DNA from: Zeus faber
Lineage: Eukaryota; Chordata; Actinopteri; Zeiformes; Zeidae
Reading direction: 5' to 3'
Length of the DNA: 64,000 nt
Assembly (NCBI GenBank): GCA_960531495.1
Contig: OY482865.1
Location: 14,835,787-14,899,786 of the forward strand
Below the pieces are notes generated by a model, which was not told the origin of the DNA, ran no database searches, and saw nothing but the letters and a program-made list of their open reading frames with translations. Both the position numbers and the translations under genes were made by a program. Positions 25,801-43,805 of the stretch are shown here, piece after piece; the stretch's first letter is position 1; the number at the start of each line of letters is the position of its first letter.

Positions 25801-26639
25801 AAAAATCCAAAACAACATTGTCCACAAGTTCACTTTCCAGCTGATGCCGCGTCGTGAAAATCGACTTCCATCACATATATTATCCGCCGCAATTCAAAAC
25901 CCCCTTGATTCAAAACTCCCAGTGAAAGGACGCGTGCGGCGTTGAAATCAGCATATTTGTCAAAGTTTCAATCTTTTACACACTCGGGTAAATAACAGGG
26001 GGGGTATATATACATGCCGTTTGGGGATCAAGCTGCTGCCTTGATGAGGCATTCTGATGTAAAATTGAAGCCAGCATCAGCGTTCCCATCCTCTAATCCA
26101 CTCGTATTCACTGGCTTGGTGCTGTGTGCTAATACTCATGGTTGGATTTAGGTGAGTGGCTCATTATCGCGGCAAGCAGCACAGTGTTGTCTCAGGAGCA
26201 AATGTGTTAATGAGGGACATAATTATAATATGTGTATTTTTCCTTGTCTCTTCACGTGCAGGGTCCTCTCACCAGCAAATACCTCGACACTATGACGTTT
26301 AAAACAGCTTTGCGTCCTTCCACGGCCCCTACGGCATTTGTCATTTTGGGGTGTAATGGCAGGCGGTTGTCATCAGTGTCATTTTGGTTGTATATGCTAC
26401 AGTTCAGTACGCGTTTAATGTTTGTGGTTGCTGTTTGTCGATCACGGCCTGTGATTTATTTTGTGCTTTCATATATTATTGATATTCCCCAGTAGGCCTA
26501 TTTGTTATCATTAGGACTGTGTAGCAATGCAACCACGCGATTCATACCGTTGTTGTTGTTAGCGGCAGGCAAATTTCCTTTTCATTGGGTTGGCACTATG
26601 TGGTGAATTAAGATGTTCGCTTCAAGTGATCGGAGGGCA

Positions 26640-26781
<142 letters not shown>

Positions 26782-29207
26782 TTTATATTTCTCCACATGA
26801 TTTTATTGCGTCATGTCATTAACCAGACACTTTTTATTTTCAATAATGCCTTTATCTCCTTGCTATGTGGATAACTAACCACAAATGTATATATATATGG
26901 GTTGTTAATGGGGTACTGAGAATACCTAGCACCTTTACGCCTATATTATTTGATTCTTTCCCCATGATTCCCAGGGTCCCAGTGTTTTCTGTTGCCTTGA
27001 AAACTTTGGAATTGGACACCTCTGCCGCTGTTGTGGGACGAGGACAGGGGCGGCGGTTGCGAGTGAATGTTTTTGGATGTCCTTCCACCGGAACACGGGG
27101 TCGATCGTGGTACAAATGGCTTGCCAGAAGGCGTCCACTCATTTTTCTGATTGGACGAGTCACGCTGTTCCACTGCATTCCCCCATTTACTTGTCAAATG
27201 AAATGGTCAGCTGGGCACTGACATTTCTTGGCACATCTGCTGGTGGAGCGGAGGACAATAAGCCCTGCCTTTGTGATTAGACACATGGGTAGCTTGTCAC
27301 AGTCCGCTACGGTTCTTTCCCATTTCCTAGCGGAGCAGGCTAGCGACAGCTCTGGCTGCTGTACGCCATTTTTTTTTTTGTTTTGTTTTTACTTCAAGGT
27401 CAATGCAAGGTGACCACTCTTGAGGACGTTCTATCTCGCTTCCACTTTGCTTGTGTGTTTTGAGAAGGCTGCCGGCGACGACGGTCAAGCTGCCGTCACC
27501 CATGCGGTGGAGCCCATTTGTTGCGTCTTGCTCTCGGCTTGCCAAGGTCATTCTTTCCTGTGGTTTCCTCTTTAGCTTCCTCCCCCCTTTCCTTTGAATC
27601 CCTCACATTTCCGTCCGTCATCTGCAAACTGGCCTCCTTCCTCCGCTGCGTCTCATTTGACATTTTGCGCGTCGAGGTCCCAGATTGTCTCTAATGGGGC
27701 AGTTATATAACTGATTCTGCACTTGGAAGACACAGGGATAGCGAGAACTGTCGTAATGAGATATAAAGGGAGGGAGGTCAGGAGGCAGATGAGACGCGAG
27801 AGGCTCTCTCTCGCCAGGACACCGGAGGTCTTTCCCAGCTCTCCTCTCAGCACAATTTTATGTACCGTACTGCCCTGCGCCATGTTTTGCTGCTCAGGAG
27901 GGTTGGGTACCGTTCACATTTGAACCGGTTTTGCAGCGAGCGTCGTCCGCGTCCCGTCTGGAAAAGTGTGACCCTGCTTGGGGCGGCTTTCAGCTCGCCA
28001 TTGCCCTGGCCACGTTGAACGGGCTGTCTCGCTCTCGTGGTCTCACCCTGATGTGCTCAGGTACCAAAATTTGAACTGTGTAGTATGGACGTGCTGCATT
28101 TTTTTTTTTTTCTTTTTTTGTCTTTGTTTTTTTGTTCAGTTTTTTTCTTTTGTTTTTTGTTTTTTTGCAACCCTCCGGCGAGGGGAGAGCTTTGGGTCAA
28201 GTACGGAAAATAATATCTCAGACCCCACCAGCATCTCCTTTTCACGATCCTCTATTGTATTGCAACGCCTCCCAACAATGGGTTCAAATCGTGAGCGGGG
28301 TTGGGCGGTGAGGGTAGCTCCCCCGTGGTCGTCATCGGACTTAATCGTAGTGCAGATTAAGGATTTGTTTGAATAAAGAATTTTACTTTGAGTGAGAACA
28401 AGTCAGAGCAGTTCACAAACCAATTCCCCTCAGATTTCCCCCGGGGCCGCCGAGGCTAAGCAGACTATGTCTTAATCGCTTGACTTCTGGCTATCTCTTC
28501 TCCGCACCTGCCTTCTCACTTTCCCGCTGACAGAGGAGCGCCGGTGAGGAGGGTTAAAAAAAAAAAAAAAAAAAAGAAAATCGATCGACCCCCCCCCCCC
28601 ACCGCCTCCCTCTCGCACAAACGAAACAAAATCTAATGAATGCGCAGTTGGCCTGAATAGGCAGATTTTCTCTCATAGTCCATAACGGGCAATGTTGTGG
28701 AATCCTTGCTACTTTGTCAGCAGGGTTGGCGATTTCATAGCCCTCATTCATTGGCACGGGGGATTGCAATTTGGCTTGCACTAATTGCAAATTATATTAT
28801 AACGTGCGGAGTAGCAGGGTGGCAATATTGAAAGTCTTAACTAAGTCTCAAGCACAGACTCCACACTAAATTACGTAATTTACGTCTAGAAGCCCTTTCA
28901 GAGGAGCTCTTGCCGCCGTTAAAAGGCGATTATTGTTTTGCGAAAGAAGGCCATCGTGAACGCTTGCGTCTTCTGATGTGTTGCCATCATTTGGAGAGCT
29001 TTTAAAAGCAGCTGCATTTTTGATTGTACTTGCGATTGGCAAATAAATTTATTGAATGTGATGTTACCGATTTGGTCTTTTCAATCTTCGCTTCTACAGT
29101 ACGTCTTCTTTCCCTCCCACACACCTCTGAGTTATCTCAACGTAGACGCCAGTCCGTCAGCCGAGCTAAGGAGGTGGCATTTAATTGAGAATGTCAGGGA
29201 CCAAAGG

Positions 29208-29214
29208 GGGGTGT

Positions 29215-29246
<32 letters not shown>
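29208..29246 (+). repeat. (TG)n microsatellite upstream of exon A
   Basis: About 16 TG units, 180 bp upstream of the exon A acceptor. Confidence 0.95.
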
Positions 29247-29248
<2 letters not shown>

Positions 29249-29379
29249 ACAAGACAGCAACCACCAAATTAATAGAGCTCAGTCATCCCATGATCAGACT
29301 ATTTGATCTCCTACATTAGAGCGATCAAGATAAATCACAGCCATGATCCCTGATACAGTGCATTAACTGTGGCCTTTTG

Positions 29380-29428
29380 TCTCCGTCCATCCTTCTCCCT
29401 CCCACCCGCCCCTTTCCTTTTGAACCAG
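29380..29428 (+). promoter_or_regulatory. snd1: 3' splice site of exon A
   Basis: A CT-rich run (TCTCCGTCCATCCTTCTCCC and on to CCTTTCCTTTT) followed by GAACCAG. This is a strong conventional polypyrimidine tract and AG. Confidence 0.9.
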
Positions 29429-29617
29429 GTGGAAGTCGAAGTGGAGAGCATGGATAAAGCGGGGAACTTCATTGGCTGGCTGCACATTGAGGGAGTGAAC
29501 CTGTCTGTTGCGCTGGTGGAAATTGCTCTGTCCAAGGTTCACTTCACAGCCGAGCGCAGCTCCTACTACAAGACCCTGGTGACCGCGGAGGAGGCCTGTC
29601 GTCAGAGGAAAGAGAAG
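29429..29617 (+). CDS. snd1: snd1 internal exon A (C-terminal part of SN4 domain)
   Basis: This is an internal coding exon of SND1 (Tudor-SN/p100), a multifunctional RNA-binding protein with four tandem staphylococcal-nuclease-like domains followed by a Tudor-SN5 module. The family acts in RISC, splicing, transcriptional coactivation and stress granules. The 63 codons start [20 protein letters not shown] and include [14 protein letters not shown], which I recognise as the SND1 SN4 region (roughly residues 600-660 of about 910, from memory). The 3' splice site is a CT-rich tract at 29380-29420 followed by AG at 29427-29428. The donor is GTAAGC at 29618. The exon is 189 bp, phase 0 at both ends, so skipping it would keep frame but remove part of SN4. 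There is no stop or frameshift, and it joins exon B in frame (KEK then VWANYEE). The preceding exon, which should end near the residues LVLQRE, was not found in the window. Confidence 0.97.
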
Positions 29618-32600
29618 GTAAGCGTCGTCGTAAGGTTTTCCGGCCCGCGCACTCGGTTGCCGGCTAACATAATGTCTGGTTAACGGTGTTGCTTCCTGTC
29701 ATCGCTTATCATGACATGCTCTTTCAGCCTAGTGGTGTAGCCGCTTTGACCTGTCGGAAAGCCTCCTTTTCGAAATCCTCGGACAAGCGCCTTTGCCGGA
29801 ATGGCCTTCCCGATGGATGCGCAGGTGTGACGGCATCAAACAGCTTATGACACGGCAAAACACGAACAGCAAAGCGTGCTGACCACGGTTAATTCCCTCA
29901 AGGCTTGTTATTCTGCGGACAATGTTATGTAGGTACACCAAAGACAAAATTCGTCATACTAAAGTAACTGGCAAATGGACCGCATTTATCAGTCGTTTTT
30001 CTTCTATGGTATTCCAAATCACTTAGCAATTTGTGACTCCCATCTACCCACTTTAACACAAATTTCCACACCAACAGCAAAGTCAATCATGCAAAACCAG
30101 CTCTTCAGGGGCAGTAAGCGGTTCAGGTGTCTTCCTCAAGGACAATGCTTTTTGACAGGAAGAGCCACGGGACAAAACGGGAAAAACGGAAACCTTGTTA
30201 TTACCAGATGACCCTGATCTACCTCCTGACCTACCTCCAAAAAGCAAAATACCCTGAAAGCAAAGTGTATGTAAATGTCAGTATGTCTACTTTGACATAA
30301 CATTAACAAAATAATGAAGGCCCTGCCACCTTGGCTAGCTGGGCTAATGGGGGGGAGATGCTAGTATGGGTTGGAGAATAGCCACCTATTTTGCTGTTAT
30401 CACTAAAACTTCCCTTCCTCTATGGGATCCTTTTGATGGATGGAGGCCTTTCTCATACTGATCCCAATCTCATCCTCCATTTTCATTATGGCTCCACCAG
30501 TCGCCCCTGCCAGATGAATGAAGTACCCGGCCAGCTGTCGTCCTTGCCCTCTTGGTCTGTAGCCCCCCCTCATACCCCGCTCTCACTCTCTCTCGCTCTC
30601 TCTCTCTCTCTCCACCTACTTTGGGAGACTTCATTTCTGTTCTCTCCCATATCAATATGATCTATTAGCAGGGCCAAGAAGGGACTGTGTTCTCTGCGCT
30701 TCCTCCGAATCTATCACAGTTGCTGTCAGCTCTCTTCATGCTCGCCTTCTCATTCTCTCTCTCTCTTATTCTCTCAGTCAATCACCGTCACAGCTTCCCT
30801 TTCTCCATACGAAAAACAAGGCAGTGAATTATACTTTTGACGGCCTGCGAGCCTGGGCAGCCTCAGGTGCCCGGCTTTACAAAAATGACCCGTGTCGCGC
30901 CCAGAGACGCGAGCACACCGGCCCTGCCACGCTCAATCTCACTGCAAACGAGTGGCCAGGATTCCTGACACATAAGATGACACACCATTTCACTCCCTGC
31001 GCTGACCCTGTCACAGCGTTCAGACGGATTGCCTTTTTAAGAGAAAGGATCTGACCTGACCCGAGTGTGGACGGGACGGAGGGGGGAGACAGCAGATAAC
31101 TCGGCCTGAGAAGAACTGACGGATGGTGATTGCGTTTGATGGGAGGTTGCCACGTGTACCAGTGTGCATAGCACTGACGGCGTTTCCACATGCGCACGGA
31201 GGAGGGTACGTTGTGCTTGTGGGGCTGGGAGGAATTGGTTTTTATGCGTGCGTGTTTGTTAGTGGGGGCTGTTCATTTGCATTGTGAGTAACCTGAGGGC
31301 CAAATGAGGTGTACTATCTTTTCTAATTAACCCCTAGGGGCTAGCCATAGGAGAACTAAAATGCTAAATTGCTGTTTTTGCGCCCCTTCATTCTTTTGAT
31401 GTCTTCGGTTGTCTGGTTATTCATCAGTTGGGGCTACAGGTAGATGGACCATCCAACTCGCCAAAGGTGGAGATACACTTAAAAAGACGCAAGAAGCGGA
31501 AGACGTTAGAACCACCGGAGAATGTCCCAGAACACCGTCAGCAGGATAAGAACTCCGCTGCGGAAGAAGCGCTAACGCGACAAAGTTGGCCTCTGAGGCT
31601 TGTGCAGAGAACACAGCACAAAACCCAGGTCACCGCTTCAATTTGTGCTTATTGTACCTCCACCTCAATCCCCGATATACCCAACACCCCTTCTCTATGG
31701 CCCCTAGGCAATTAAAATGCCTCTACAAGGAAAGGGTCTTTTTTTTTTCAAATCAAAAGCCACCAAATGTACCTAAAGTCTGCGGTGGGTCACATAATAT
31801 CGATTGGCTGTTCGTGTCACATGGTTGTTTCTCTGTGGTACGACTGGCTGCTCGTGTCGTGTCTTTTGTAGGGAAACGGAATCAAAAAACTATATACAGT
31901 AGATGATAAATCTCATCAATTTCGCCCAGCCCTAGGTCCAGTTGAAACCGAGTATGAAGGGGAATTGTAGCTTGCTGCACCGGCTTCCTTAACCGAAACG
32001 GCTTAGTTGAACTGACGAAAGTGAGCATGGGTTTTGTGCTGTGATACCAACGGGACAAAGTGATTGTGTTCTAAAAATCATTTCAAAGGGTTTTAGGGGG
32101 AGCAGTTAACACTTAAAACAATTTTTGGGGATTCATGATTTTTCACGACAAAAACCCCAGTGCCCTTACTCACAACAGAGGCCCAATTGGCAGGCCCTAC
32201 ATTATGTTCCCCGTCACATTTATCAAAGGGTAAGCTTTTGTTTGGTCGGGCACATCCCTCTGAAGCTTCACGTCCTGTCGGAGCCCATTGTCCCACTCTT
32301 GATGGTAACATTAACAACATCCAGCCAGAAGAGCCAGACTTGGGACGGCACTAAGGGGTGCCACGGTGAGGAATTTTTCCCACCGGTTAATAAACTCATG
32401 ACAACGCCGGTGTTCAAGATTCAAGAGGTTATTTACCTGTAACACTAGCTGTAGCCTTACTGCGCAGGTCTGCTGCGCCAGACTCTGTGTGCCTGACCCG
32501 GTAGAAGTTGTTTTCTCTGGAATGTCGCACTCAAAGGCTTGAATAAAAAAACATGGATTGATATAAAGGTTGTTTCTTTCTATGTATTAATTGCACGGAG

Positions 32601-35600
32601 GCCGTTTGTAGTAAGGAAGCCGATGGAGGATTTGGACATGGTCGTTTTGCGTGGCGCAGTTTTTCTGGTGATGGCACCGGAGTTGCAGCTAGGTTATTAT
32701 TTGTATGAATTATTATATATAATAAAAAACACTAAATATTTTTGTTGAATATATTTTATCCATTGTTCATCACCATAGCAACATATCGTCACGCTTGTTT
32801 CGTGCATCCCTCTCGCTCCCTCAGAGCTGTTCAGAAAGTTCCGTTACCTTTTTACGGTGTACAGTGTACACAGTACACAAAAATGAACAAAACGGGTCTA
32901 TTTTATAGTAAAAAAAATGTTTATATTAAACAAAATAAAGCTAAACTGCGGTGGGCAAGTAATGTAATTGGTGAAACACCCAAACACTGTCAGGCCGGTA
33001 ACTGACGAAACTCTAGACAGCACATAAACTCATGATCGCATGTTGTTTTAGCAAAAGGGGTGGTTGTTGCAGCACGTGGTTCCTACCCTCTTTTTAATTC
33101 TCTGTGATTGCTTTGGGAAAGCATTTTCGTGTAGTGCGATTCTCCAGAGGGTAGAGAGACTGATTCCTGCTTACAAGGCATCCTTTTAAACAAGCCTCAC
33201 TGGAAGCACATCCCCCATTTTATTTTTTTTTACTGTACAATAAAAGTGTCTGTCACATTTATCCATGCCCCTGTTCACTGTAAAGGCAATTTCTTGCTGT
33301 GGTGTGGGATTCGGGCAGATATTTCTGTTCTGCTATTAAAATTCCCACTAAAATTGAACGGTCTTCGACATCTGGGTTTACCTCAAGGGACAACATGCGG
33401 GGGGAAAAGTCTCCAACATTTAAACAAAGTACACTGAATTGAGCTGTGGTTAGGAGGGGAAAATTGATCTACACTCAAAGTGCCTCTCATTCTCTTACTT
33501 TGCACTTTAGACGTATAACCAATTCTCTAAATGTTGTAATTCTGTCAATATTTTTTGTCGATATTGAGCAAAGAGTGCAACAACTCTGTACCAACAAGGG
33601 AAAACAGCATGCTGGTAATTGGTGTGGCCTAATTATGAAGAGGTAAAATCAACAGTCCCTCCTTGATATTAACCAGAGCATGCTTTCTGATGAGCAAGGG
33701 GTTTTCTGCTGTAATTACCCATCCTTGAAGAAGATTAACACACTCTGATGGGCCTTGGGGAGAGGCAGACTGGAAAGGGCGAGGGATAGAGTGGATGAAA
33801 GAGGACATGACAACATAGTTAAAGATCTTTCATTTCGCATGACGCCCCCCACCCCAGTCCTTAGAGTACCCTCTTCATGCATACCCCTTTTCACTTAGTT
33901 TCCTTCTCTTTACCCCCTTACTCCCTCAGCTAATAATCTCCCAATACACTATTGTGAATCCAATATTTGTCTTCCTTGCCCTCCTTCACGGGACTTGCCC
34001 ATGTTCAGTGTTGGTCAGCAGTGTCACAACTCTTTTGCCTGGTTGGCGGTCAGAGTGGGCACCTCTTACATTACCAAGGAGAGCGAACCAATCCCCCGGG
34101 CCGGGGCGCTGTCTCGGCTCTTCCGTCGTCGACTCCGCTCATCAAAGCACTTCAAGCAGGAGCCTGTCGACCTTGAGCTTCATGACTTGTCCTTGGTGGG
34201 CCCTGATTGATGTAGATAATTCCGTTCCCAGCACTTTTTTTTTTTTTTTGCAAGTTGCAAGTCCAACAAAACTAGCCTGACATATCCTGAGGGGGCTATG
34301 CAGAAATGCACACTGACAGCTCACGGCAGAAAAGTAAAAAAAAAAAGGATATGTGAGTATGTAATCAGTCTTTATGTTCATGGTGATTGGCTGATGAGCA
34401 CTGTAAGCACGTCTGAAACTGTTGCCATTTGGCAATTTTTATCCCTTTACTCGCGCTTCAGTCGGTACTGCAACTCTTGAGGGTCAAGTGGTTCGCCTAG
34501 TAAGCCAAAACGTCTCGACACGCAATCAAAATCAGCCGCACGCACACTCCGTCTCTCTCAAAACCTGATTTTTGAAACTGTGCAAAACCAACATCTCCCC
34601 ATTGTCCTATCTACGCTGTGTCTTCCCAGCAGTCAGCACATCACACACCTGGCTAAACAGGAACACGCAGAGGATGAATCAAGATAATTGGGCTTTTAGC
34701 GGAGATAAGTCTGCATTGTCACTCTGATCACAGGTCAGAACAAGCCTCCCTCAAGTGGACCTGTTTCAATCCCTAGGACTAGCTATGGGTAGCGTTCTAT
34801 CTTTGCCCTGCTAAAAATCACTATGGATCGGTTGATGCGGAAAAAAATTATATTATGATGATGCATAATACAACATAGGGAATATCACATATGCTTAGAA
34901 ATTGAAAATGGTTAAGATTCCAATAATCTGTTTCAAGACTACAACCTGGGTGCATCCCCTTGAACTGTATGATCATGTGAAGTACGATGCAGCGTTAAGG
35001 GGACGCCTTCCGCAGACTGTCACCCCCACCTGAGCCTACAAAGATCGGGGAAAACCCCGCCACCAATAACTTAGAAGTATATTTTGGTTTTCATCAACGT
35101 TCGGCCCTCTATCTATTATTATTTTTATGCTCTTTTCAGAGTTTTATGCTTCATCTCACTTTACTCCCTTTTTCATTTGGCTCTGCAAAGAGTGAAAACC
35201 TGTGGTAATCCATTGTCAAACCCGCGTATGCACTTTCAATTGATATAACCAAGTGCATTGTAGAGTCTGTTTACTTCAGATTTGACTGGTTTTCCCCAAT
35301 TGTAATACCTTTAGCTGAATCCCACCCCTGCATATGCAAATGATTACCTTTTAACTTCTGCCACTTCACAGTTGGTCCTGGTCCTTGCATCTTCTCAGCA
35401 CGGCAATCACAAAGTGTTTTGTTTGGGTTTTTTTTTGTCGTTTTTAATTTCTTTTCTGCCCTTTTTGTGACTGGACCCCAATGGGTTAGAACAGGCGAAT
35501 GAGTTTATGAACATCTTTTTCTTGTAACGGTGTAATGTATAGTTTCAGTGTGCATTGTTTTTTTGTTTTTTTTGGGGGTTTTTTTTAGGTCATGAGTAGC

Positions 35601-37073
35601 AAGTTGGTATGTATTATGCTCAGTGCTTTTTGGAACAGCATCAAAGCAGGCTGTCAGACTGTTGAATGTGCACTAAAGCACTTTGCTGGGACATATACAG
35701 CCAATTCCAGCCAACCCTCTCATTTAAAATGAATGAGCATGGATTGCTGCCATCACTGCTTTTTTTTTTTTCTTTTTTTTTGTATTTACCTTGGACTAGA
35801 AGCTGGAACTAAGCTAAAAGATGAGTGAGTATTGGGACAGAAAAACATCCTGTAGACCGTGTATAAGGAGGTTGTTTATTTCTAATGCCGTTTTTACACC
35901 GAAATTAGTGGGTATATGTGGGTTTTTTTAAACAGGGTAAACCCACTAAAAATAGGCGGTTTGACTCCTTTCCCATTGCCAGAAGACAAGTATGCCTTCA
36001 TATATGTACCTTTTACTCAGATGTGTTACATTTGACGTCACAAACACACCAGAAAAGGGACGTGACGTGTTTCCAGTGAGATTGAGGGGCAAACTAAGCA
36101 ACTATAGGCTAGTACTTGTTATTACAAACTAGGTGTGTATGATACTGTTATTTCCCGATGGGTTTGTTCCTGGGTGTGGTTATATAATGCTAGTCAAGCC
36201 CTTCACAAGGTGTAAGTGGTCACCGAGCAGTTTGAAGCACGTGCTAATGTACCAAGGATCCAAAGTGAAAATTAATTGGACCGAAATGGTGTCTGAGGCA
36301 GCCTTTTGCTCATCCTTCATGAGGATGGAGGACCTAGATGGTCACCCAGAATCATTATGTCAGTGGTAATTAGCGTTTTTTGTGCCCTTTAGGAGATGAG
36401 AGGCCTCAAACCATGCCAAAAGCCACCACGTACACCTCATTACAGAGCCACTATCTCTGGGCAAAGTCACAAGGCTTCCCATTCAGTTACTTTCAAGACC
36501 AGGCTGTAGAATCTGTTTGGTACAGCGTAGAGCTACATGGCAGCATTCATTAGCAGAACGACAAAACCCAAAATCCCTCTCCTGTGCCTTACTTAGTTTC
36601 TCTAATGGCCAACTTGGTGCCCTATATTTCCCTAGTTTGTTGTAGTCCCATTTTTACCAAACAGCCATCCACATTAGCGCAGTAACTTAGGCCCCGAACA
36701 AACAAATTAAGCATACCACACTTATTAAACAGCACTAAAGTCCTGCCTCAACCTTCTTTTCAAATCTATTCATGACCAAGTGCATTAATTGACACATGCT
36801 TAACTACCAAGTTCTATAGAGCAAAACTCATCTCAGGTGTTTGCAGTCTGATACCAAACGCTTGAGCGACCCGTTATACGTACTTGTTATAAAAGCACAG
36901 TGCTCTGTATGGACAGTCTGTATCTGCAGCCGACCGTTTGTCCTTAGAGCTCAGATAAAGGGAAGTGATTAGAAGTGCATGTTTTTTTTGGGGGTTTTTT
37001 TTTTTTGCCTGTCTTGTGGGCTTTTAGTGAGCTGGGCACAACGTCTGTTTGTCGACAGACAGATTAAGGTTTC
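29618..37073. other. intronic sequence without recognised genes
   Basis: No nested exon was supported. Two coding-like fragments are noted separately as findings (31428-31715, 33995-34210). A possible hAT right end ATTTCGCCCAGCCCTAGG lies at 31919-31936. T-runs at 34237-34249, 35759-35781 and 36980-37006. Confidence 0.45.
33995..34210 (+). other. unassigned 71-codon open frame, coding-like
   Basis: GC-rich relative to its surroundings and ending at TGA. The translation has RAGALSRLFRRRLRSSKHFK and QEPVDLELHDLSL and no low complexity. An AG and a pyrimidine-rich region lie upstream, so it could be a terminal exon or a pseudogene fragment. I do not recognise a family, and no matching neighbour exon was found. 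Confidence 0.2.
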
Positions 37074-37174
37074 AAAGAGGGATGTACTGATCCGATATTC
37101 AGTATCGCTATAGTAGAGAGTAGAGTTCAGTATTCGTTTCATGTTCGATATTGGCCAAAATGACTTTAACGGGT

Positions 37175-38102
37175 TCGGGCTGCACGACTTGAACGGATCA
37201 GTCACATCGCAGGGTGTGCGGTGTCAGGTCAGGCAAATTAACTCAAACACATCATGCTGCAACTTTTTTGCTGCTTGATACAAAAGGAGAACTCACGTGG
37301 TTCTCATTGTCCATTGTTCATGGTTCTCATTGTCCATTGAATAATCTACAAGAGAGGGCTGTCTGATATAGCGTCGTTTACTCCTGATTTTTTGGTAGGG
37401 TTGGGTGGGTATGAGGGACGTGCACTTTGATTCTGCTCATCGGTTCCTAACTTGAGCATTTTTCAGTCGCGCTCCCGACTCGCTCACCTTGTCGTCGCGG
37501 CGCGGTAGCAGACGGGCAAATGTTGTAATCATCCATCCAATGAGTAATTTCCCAAAGCGCCACCTTCCCCCATGTTTGTTTGCATCGGTCCCACGTGCAG
37601 GTGACGTGAAACACCTTGGAGTAAAATATTGGCACAAAGCAGTTCTGCCGCTGATTAAACGACGTAACGATAGCAATGGTATCGGGTGTCCGCACACTTC
37701 TGTTTACATCCTGGAGCATGGCTGACCACAGAGAATGCTCGAAGCTTTGGCTTAGCTTCACACAATATATATATATATTATTATTTATTTATTTTTTAAC
37801 TTTTTACACATTTTTTACACTTTATTTTAAATAGTTTTGTTTTATAATGTTTTTGTTGATCATTCCTTATAAGAAAGATTAATAAACATTTTTTGAAATG
37901 GAGGGGAAAAAGAAACCTTCCTGTCACAGTTGACTTTACAGACTCTACAAAATCACCCCAATCATTCTAGAACAATTCATTCCTTCCAAAAAGAGCTATT
38001 CAAGTCACCTGGTGAAAGTTCCTGTATTTCTTTATCCCAATATATATCACCGAAAATGCCATGCATGCAATGTCCGTTTTTTTCCAATATCGTGCAGCCC
38101 TA
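37175..38102. mobile_element. inner hAT-like element, ~928 bp
   Basis: Terminal TCGGGCTGCACG pairs with CGTGCAGCCCTA at the right. The interior, read on the minus strand, has the AGAACAATTCATTCC / AAAGAGCTATTCAAG motifs (37970-38005 on +) common to a fish non-autonomous hAT group. A 104-codon minus frame (37447-37761) shows no transposase motif. Confidence 0.65.
37299..37340. repeat. 23-bp tandem duplication
   Basis: GGTTCTCATTGTCCATTG occurs at 37299 and again at 37322, period 23. Confidence 0.9.
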
Positions 38103-38176
38103 GATCAGATATCTGACTTAATATCTGTTGTAATGTGAAACGCTGAAGAGATGCCACATGGTGACCAGTAGCAGCA

Positions 38177-38311
38177 ATGACAGCATCGATTGAGCAAGAT
38201 ATCTCTGCGGTGTGGAGTTATTTAAAGACGGAGTGCAAAAGCAACACAGCGCAATGCAGTAAATGCAACGTGATCAACAAACGTGATTACGCACATGGAG
38301 ATTTTGGTTAG
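38177..38311 (+). pseudogene. BED zinc finger, hAT transposase N-terminus
   Basis: A 44-codon frame from ATG 38177 to TAG 38309-38311. It contains SAVWSYLKTECKSNTAQCSK and then CNVI, matching the start of the BED-type zinc finger (SxVWxYF...A.C..C) that forms the N-terminus of many hAT transposases and ZBED proteins. The finger's His pair and the rest of the transposase are absent, and the frame stops at TAG. It is too short for the ORF lists but is distinctive. It is read as part of the outer hAT element that the inner element has disrupted. Confidence 0.65.
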
Positions 38312-38312
38312 C

Positions 38313-42801
<4,489 letters not shown>

Positions 42802-43199
42802 ACGAGATGAAAAATTCTCGCCATGACTCGAGCCAATAGTTTGTATTCCATTGATTATGTCGTCCGAAAACAACCGGGATGAGTCACGACCCCAAATGTA
42901 TCACAATGCGAGAAGTAAGCGGGTGTTGTATTTGTAAATCAATATCATATTTAACCACACGGTCAACTCGGGGGAATACTCAGTAGGATGTGACATTGAA
43001 ATTGATATTTAAATGAATGGCGTGAAAAATATTGCTGTGGAAAAATTCCCTTTGACCGTGTTGAATTCTTCCATATCACTCTGCCCTGATGACCAGACTT
43101 ACACCAACAATACTCTGCCTCTCTGTGTCATGGCCCCCCGACTTAAAAATTGCGGTTATATAACGCTATCTTCATGTCAATTTTAAAGTTTTTACTTTT

Positions 43200-43375
43200 T
43201 CGTGCACACCCATGTACGTGTATCTCGCTGCGGCTGTGTACCGCCTCAGTGTCCTCCCGTGATTCAAGGGAGGAGCAAGCAGGCGGTCACGGCCGCTGAA
43301 AAGGCTCCGACCTCTCGTCTCCGTGACACTTGCACATACCGCCGCGCCAGCACCGCACGCCACGCGGTGTCTAGG
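43200..43375. other. CpG-rich patch
   Basis: About 175 bp with many CpGs (for example ACCGCCGCGCCAGCACCGCA). No exon or promoter motif set was found. It may be an intragenic CpG island or simply less decayed DNA. Confidence 0.35.
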
Positions 43376-43665
43376 GGGTTAACGTGGAGAATGTCTCCAG
43401 GAATTCTGTAGAATTCCACACCGGCTTTTTATCTGGGTCAGTACATGTTCTCCTTTTCCTCGTTTTTTTTTTTGTTTGTTTTTTTTTTTGTTGTTTTTTT
43501 TTTCCACTCTTCCTGGCTTCAACCCCCCTGCTGGCTAGCCCCCCGGGTGCACTCTGAATTTGGAGAATTGGACCACTCTGTTGGTCCCACTGTTGCCCGG
43601 ATGGAATCTCTGTTTTTTGTGCTTTTTTTGTGGTTAAAACCCATCCCTGCTCTCTCATTGGCCAT

Positions 43666-43805
<140 letters not shown>

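Larger units (their letters stand above)
37074..38312 (+). mobile_element. nested hAT elements with BED zinc-finger remnant
   Basis: An outer element appears to begin near 37077 (AGGGATGTACTGATCCGATA). It is interrupted by a second unit with ends TCGGGCTGCACGACTT (37175) and ATATCGTGCAGCCCTA (to 38102), imperfect inverted repeats of a common fish hAT family. After it, the outer element resumes and includes a BED-finger open frame at 38177. I found no clear target-site duplication for the inner unit. The right end of the outer element was not placed. Confidence 0.65.
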
